DNA of 50,785 nucleotides from Chara braunii (lineage: Eukaryota > Streptophyta > Charophyceae > Charales > Characeae). Positions 45,378 to 50,785 of the stretch are shown in pieces. Position 1 is the first letter of the stretch, and each line of letters opens with the position of its first letter. The notes under the pieces were generated by a model that was given only the letters and a program-made list of their open reading frames with translations, was not told the origin of the DNA and did not search any database. The position numbers and the translations under genes were made by a program. The DNA is taken from contig BFEA01000355.1 of assembly GCA_003427395.1 (NCBI GenBank), forward strand, positions 810,349 through 861,133, given 5' to 3'.

Positions 45378-47738
45378 TGTCGAGCGCATCGGTCCGGCAC
45401 CGCACGTAGCAGCGCGGGGCCCTCTCGGCCGCGTCACGCAGGAGTTGGACCAACCTCATCACGAACACACAAATGGAGATTCCTTAGGCCACTCCGGCCG
45501 AGTGCGCCAGCCATACCTCTCGCGAGCCCCTCCGACAGGATAGGGTCAACGCGAGGCACAACTTACCTCCACCTTACGGCAACTGTCACCTCCCTTCGGT
45601 GGGCATATCCCCGACGAGCTACCAGTCCACAGTACGAAAGCTAATCAGTTGCAATCGCAGAGGTGGACCAGCCGAGGGCGTTTCTCGTTCGCTGTAGCAT
45701 AGGGGGTACGCGCGGTAATACGCCTATCGGACCCGTACGCGAGCCGACATCTAGGGGGGCTGAAGTCCCAAGCGAGGTTCGTCGTCGGTTGACTAGGACG
45801 CATCCCACACACCACGCGCACACCACTCTAACAACCACCAGACAACAACACACGCACATACACACGGAACGACACAACACAAACAACGCGACAACGCTCC
45901 TAGCCCCTCGGTAGCCGTCCCATAACTTTCCGTCTCGGAAGTCAGAGAGGCGTTGCGCGCGAGACTTAGTATAAAACCGCAAGGCTATCTCATATCGACT
46001 CGCAATGCAAACGTGCGCAAACAGTCGCAATGATGGCGTACTATGTAGTGTCCGTAATCAAGCAGTCCCTCGTGGATCCGAGTACCGCTTATGACACTCA
46101 AGTGTCAGACTCGAAGTGTCGCGATGGCCTAATCCTTCACAACATTGCACGACTGAAGAAATAGTCGTTCAGCCGCTGCTAGACCTCCGTCCTTTGGTCT
46201 GAGCTTCTCGATAGGCAAGGCAAATAGGCTCTGCACGGGAGCAGATTCCTTCCCTGCAGAGTCTAGGGCTTGGGATGTCCTGGACAAGGACCTTGAATCC
46301 CGCCCTAGGACCAACGTCCGATTGTAAAAATCTTCTAAAAAGCAAAGGTAAAAGGGGAATCCCCCTTTTCTCTCGAGACACAATCTGGTTAACCCTTATG
46401 CACAATCACAGTGGCCTCTCAAACACCTAGGGCACTTATAAATATATAAGGGTTAATTTTATGGGACGATCACTTCTCACAGTCACCGTGGGGTTCCGCT
46501 CAACCATATATGTACGTAATCGCAGGCAGTCACATCCGGAGTCCGAACCACAAACGCACCTGCAATCACATCAAAGATTCATTCAAAAGTCCACGCACTA
46601 CACGGGGTCAACTTCAACCATTCCTTGCACTTATACCCCTCGCTTTAGCCATACAAGCCTCACTCGTGCAACTCTTAAATAAATACTCAGTACTTTTGTT
46701 GGATGGTCATTCAATAAAGTCCGGGTGAAAGCACAACAAAACAATCAAATCACAAGGCCAAAGCCTTTAGGTTGAGTGGCAGGAGTGAATTGGAGTTGAA
46801 TCGTAAACCGATGAATCGGCCGGCAACCGACCTGTTATCAGTGATAATTGTTTATCAGTGATAACAGAAAATGATTCTCGTAGTATCAAGCTGAAACTAG
46901 TCCAAATCCTAAATCAAACGGTCAAGGGGACCTGTAACACAAGACAGACCAAACTCAAGCTAAGTCTACAAATTCATGGAGAATAATCCCCATATCAAGA
47001 TCTCACTCAAAGTTACCTGCCAACTAAGTCTAAGCCTACTTCTAAGCCAGTGCCCAAAGCAAACGTAGACTAGTGGCAGGACTTCCCCTATTTAGGGTGA
47101 ATTGCCAGAATCACTAGCTGTCAAAATATAATCTAATTCCTCTAAACGAAGAAAATTTCGGGAGCGTTTCCCGTAGGAAAAGTGTCTTTCCAGAATTTAT
47201 ACAAGATTAAACATGAACGTAGAAATAATCTTTAACTCTGGAAAGTCAAATTTTGTCTAACTCCCTGAATTAGTAGAAATTTTGGCAGCACTCCCTTTAG
47301 AAAGGGAGACTTCCCAGATTTATACTAAGTCAGATATGAACTTAGAAGACAATTTGAGTTCAACTTAGACAGGATTTAACTAACTCCTTAGTTTTGCAGA
47401 AATTTCGGCAGCATTCCCTTTAGAAAAGTGTTATTCCAAAATTTATACAAGACGAAGTTCAGAATTCGAGAATAGCCCTGACTTCTCAAAGTTCAATTTT
47501 GTGTAACTCCCTTAGTTAGCAAAAATTTGCGCAGCACTCCCTTTAGAAGAGGAGACCTCCCATATTTTTACTAAGTCAGATTTACAGAAAAATACAAGCT
47601 GAACTTTGACAAGTCAAACTTTGACTAACTCCTTGGATTTGTAGAAATTTCGGCAGCGCTTCCCGTAGAGAAAGTAGCTTGTCAAGATTTATACAAGACG
47701 AAGTATAATAAAAGATTTCAGAAAATGCGAGAATTGAT
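45378..47738 (-). repeat. 2.36-kb repeat, copy 2 (LTR inserted in hAT)
   Basis: It is collinear with 792-3130 and begins at TGTCGAGCGC exactly at the edge of the hAT coding sequence. It can be followed to GAGAATTGAT at 47,738, after which the copies diverge abruptly. With hAT on its left, this end is the outer (U5) end, so it would be the 3' LTR of a minus-strand element whose other parts are missing or beyond the window. Confidence 0.85.
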
Positions 47739-48420
47739 TAGACAAGAGCTGGTCGGAAAAAGACAATTGTGCATTGTGCTGGCTACGCCGAAAAAATGTG
47801 AAGGAGATGAAGTTATATAGCGTACAAGAACGTGAATGTGGAGCACGTGTGAGGTAGCAATTGGTCAATGACCGATCGAAGTGCAATGGTGAGGAAATTG
47901 TGGGAAATCAAGGAAATGATAGCAATTGATCAATGACCGATCGACTCACATAGCCATTATTCGCATGTAGGGATATGAAAACCTGTGTTTATTCGAAGGA
48001 GACAACGATTATAGATAGACAAGAGCTGCTGCGAAAAATACAAATGCGTATTGTGTTGCGCATATTTGTACTCGTATGAGTGCAAAAATTCATACAAAAT
48101 ATGACATATATACTTATATAGAATGTTTGTTATCAAAGTGTACAATTTGTTATCACATATAATATACGATGTGGTTGCAATAATTGAACGACAAGCGATA
48201 CTTTATAAGATATTGGACAAAGTATATAATGCAATATTGAAAAAAACAATAGAATAATCAATGGATATGAGAAATGTCAGTGAAATATTAAAGTATCACG
48301 CATATAAAAAAACATGGAAATAAATACAAGAAGTAAAAATATCTAATTTGAATATACATACAATCATGTTTGTGGTCATGCAAAANGTGCAGGGTTGTGA
48401 AACAAGCGATCATTATTTTA
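47739..48420. other. AT-rich stretch with two short duplications, no gene
   Basis: TAGACAAGAGCTG(G/C)T... occurs at 47,739 and 48,015. TAGCAATTG(G/A)TCAATGACCGATCGA occurs at 47,855-47,879 and 47,920-47,944. The abrupt end of LTR similarity at 47,738 next to the first of these suggests an insertion or deletion edge. Confidence 0.55.
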
Positions 48421-48424
48421 GTAA

Positions 48425-48874
48425 CTATGGGACACAACAGGTGTTGCGGAGGCAATGGTAACTCTTATCAATCAAGCGGTGCCGGAAGCAATGAAGACAA
48501 TCACGAACGGCGGGGCATTTCCATTTGAATACATGTCGATGGTCAAATGTGAAGTGGAAGAAGCAAAATTGCTCGTGGTTGTTGTAAGATTCACGGAGCT
48601 TGATATATATGATGTGCGAATTTATGAACGACAAGGAACGGTGACAAAGCAGCCAAAATACTGAGAGTGTTATAAGAAAGCTGTGAAAATTATTGAGGGA
48701 AGAAAAGCAGAAGTGATGCGAGAAGGGAAGCTACTTATAAATTATTCCGCATTCATAAAGGAGTTTAGTAGCATGCCTCAACCGCCGATTCCTCCGTGCA
48801 TGTTAGATGGGTCAGAAATTGCATCACAGTGGGTGCCAATTTTGAATGATACGAAGAGGATATGCGGGCAGTGA
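48425..48874 (+). pseudogene. Unrecognised coding-like segment, ~150 codons with one stop
   Basis: An ATG at 48,455 opens a frame that passes a TGA at 48,662-48,664 and stays open to 48,874. It shows MSMVKCEVEEAKLLVVVVRF, YDVRIYERQG and, after the stop, ECYKKAVKIIEGRKAEVM and MPQPPIPPCMLDGSEI. Composition is ordinary for a soluble protein, and no family is recognised. The stop could be a Trp codon changed to TGA. It may be an exon of the same gene as 49,446-50,232, which lies on the same strand 570 bases on. Confidence 0.35.
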
Positions 48875-49030
48875 AATTCATAATCGTGGCGAGAATTGCA
48901 TGTGCAGACGCATACAAGTCATACAACTATTATTAAACATATTTCACTAACTGAGGCAATTTGATTGAATAGACAGATATCAGAATGACTAATGAAATGT
49001 TAATTTTTAAACCAACGTCCACAAAGTACA

Positions 49031-49075
49031 AACATGTGTGTGTGTGTGTGTGTGTGTGTGTTTGTGTGTGTGTGT
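49031..49075. repeat. (TG)n microsatellite
   Basis: About 20 TG units with one interruption. Confidence 0.95.
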
Positions 49076-49445
49076 ACAATGGCTCTTTAATAATTGTATG
49101 AATGCGTATACAATTCAATTTATTTTTATTTTTTTTAAATACGACTAGAAGAAAAAACAAACAAAAGTGACGTGCGCCGACGTATAATTGATAAAATGGT
49201 CGAAAAGTAAATAAAAAAAAAGTATATTAATGGGTTCCTAATTTGATTGCAGATAACAGGAAATATGTATAATGCTCATTTTACTATAAATTGAATTATA
49301 TGCGCATGTGTTATGAGAGTTGGCCTCTTACTAATAATGAGGGGGAGGGTGTTGAAGCTTTCAAATTGTTAAAGAAACGACAGCGAACGAATGTGCAGAG
49401 TAGTAACAAATGTGAAACATATGCTACAATATTTTTCCCTTGCAG

Positions 49446-50232
49446 GATAAACGTCGACCACAATGCGTCGCACGACAATACATCATCGACTGACACGTCA
49501 TCACAAGGCAACAGTTCAAATACAACGGCCTTGGATCTCATAATATTTGACAAAAATATATGGGAACACGATATCGTCTGCAGAGACTCTCGCTATTTGC
49601 ACCTTGTCGAAAAGGTCGCGCCAGACGGTGAAATCCCTGCGTATTGGGTAATGGGAGACAATGGCATTGAGCTTCATAGTGACGAAGGCAGAGACTTCTT
49701 GTACTTATACTCAGTGGAGAAAGAAGTCGATATAGAGGCCGACGGTGAGGACATTACCGAAGACCCTGTTACACCGACGGATATGATTGACACGTGGAAA
49801 ACATTGTGTGTCAAGCAGCAATGGTCACAGCAGGACAGGAAATACGCCAAGCAATGTGCTCAGTTTTGCATCGGAAAACCGGAACTGCACTTCCCGATGA
49901 TTGTAGATTTTTATGGTCAAGTCTGGGTGTTGAATCGTAACACCACCGTTGTGAAACTTTTCTCAGCGGCCAAGGTGGACGATAAAAAAATCAACGCGTT
50001 GTTTTTTGTTAGAAAGGAATTTCACAATGGCACACTTACGTCTCAGGAAGCATTTAACAACCCTACACTCGCCGGATCGCTTGGGCAATTCAAAACTCGA
50101 ATACCCCATGATCATGCTCTAAGGAAAGAGCTTCATATGAGGATAGAATGCTTAGTGCACAGTCAGGTTCATTATATGTTTGATAATTATGACAAGATAT
50201 TATGGACCGTCGAACAACGGGATGACACGTAG
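49446..50232 (+). CDS. Unrecognised protein, possible last exon (~261 codons)
   Basis: This is the longest intact frame in the right arm. It is open from 49,273, with the first ATG at 49,300, but TTTTTCCCTTGCAG at 49,432-49,445 is a strong plant-type 3' splice site, so an exon starting at 49,446 is plausible. The protein starts with a Ser/Thr/Asn-rich linker. A globular part follows with WEHDIVCRDSRYLHLVEKV, a Glu/Asp-rich patch (VDIEADGEDITEDP), WKTLCVKQQWSQQDRKYAKQ, then FPMIVDFYGQVWVLNRN and FFVRKEF. It ends in TAG. No signal peptide, membrane span or known domain is seen. Codon use is AT-leaning and unlike the GC-rich units at 39.7-42.9 kb. It could be a host gene or an unknown element gene. 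Confidence 0.45.
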
Positions 50233-50640
50233 ACATTCTTTTCAAAAGAAAAACGTACACACGTGGGGGGAAAAAATCAGTTACATTTTCTACTGATTGG
50301 AGCAAAGACGTATACAATGTCCTTATTGTCTGCAAAATGGACACATTCATCTTTAACATAGTTTTGGAAGGAAAAATTATAAAACCCGTAAACTGTGTCG
50401 TATATGCATGTGTTTAACAAAGTTTGGATATAAAATTTTTGTAACATGTGAACTGGTCGGAAAAGAGATGTGTGCGACTGTCCTTACTGTGGAAGCGGAC
50501 ACAATCATCTTTGGCAAAATTTGGAGATATAAATTGTGTACCCCGAGAACTAGTTCAAGTAGAGATGTATACGACTGTACTTACTGTGGCAACGGACACA
50601 TTCATCTTATACATAGATGCATGGGTTTACAAATAAAACT
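50233..50640. repeat. Three diverged tandem units after the unknown gene
   Basis: ATGTATACGACTGTACTTAC-type sequence followed by TGTGG...CGGACACATTCATCTT occurs three times (from about 50,306, 50,465 and 50,563). The first two units are longer and include AT-rich spacers. No coding frame is supported. Confidence 0.7.
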
Positions 50641-50676
50641 ATGTGTGTGTGTGTGTGTGTGTGTGTTGTGTGTGTG

Positions 50677-50753
<77 letters not shown>

Positions 50754-50785
50754 TGTGTGTGCGTCTGTGTGTGTGTGTATGCATG
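50641..50785. repeat. (TG)n microsatellite to window end
   Basis: About 70 TG units with a few interruptions, including GCATG and GCGCG. Confidence 0.95.

Overview
This is nuclear DNA from a eukaryote with a large, repeat-rich genome. The best guess is a streptophyte alga such as Chara or another plant-like genome. The reasons are a Ty3/gypsy pol, tRNA-Asp-type retrotransposon primer sites, BED/DUF659-type hAT transposase remains, long (AAT)n and (CT)n tracts, and no bacterial-style gene packing. The species is inferred, not shown. No intact host gene is certain, and almost everything recognisable is mobile-element DNA in decay.

Layout. 1-791 is the inner edge of a minus-strand LTR element, with a tRNA-Asp-type primer-binding site at 768-785. 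792-8764 looks like one enormous LTR, bounded by TGTCGA and TCGACA. It abuts the C-terminal half of a hAT transposase (8765-10416). 11,261-14,641 is a diverged piece of the same LTR family. A further copy starts at 14,642 and probably runs to 25,904. It contains a minisatellite, many (AAT)n tracts and a dispersed ~300-bp repeat. 25,905-33,570 is the internal part of a minus-strand Ty3/gypsy element. It reads ORF1, a possible -1 frameshift site, RT, RNase H and integrase, and then, unusually, a Gag with a zinc knuckle 20 bases after the integrase. About 33.6-37.9 kb contains a 40-bp-period minisatellite and ends in a plus-strand primer-binding site (37,905-37,922). 39,740-42,868 holds a decayed plus-strand coding region made of related, unrecognised domains. 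42.9-43.5 kb is a GAGT-type minisatellite. 43,647-45,377 is the N-terminal half of a hAT transposase, cut by an LTR that starts at 45,378 and can be followed to 47,738. 47.7-50.8 kb is AT-rich and holds two unrecognised coding-like segments and (TG)n tracts.

How the parts relate. The LTR copies share their ends and a ~2.34-kb segment, but the middle of each copy carries a different array of short motifs, several of them palindromic. Pol and the repeat-domain region stay in frame for 2-3 kb and are broken mainly by stop codons one C-to-T or G-to-A change from a sense codon, which fits methylation-driven or RIP-like decay. The two hAT halves, beside opposite ends of the same LTR family, fit together at nearly the same residue although they lie 35 kb apart in reversed order.

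The most interesting items are the pol-then-Gag order, the multi-domain unknown polyprotein, the giant LTRs with array turnover, and the reciprocal hAT breakpoints.
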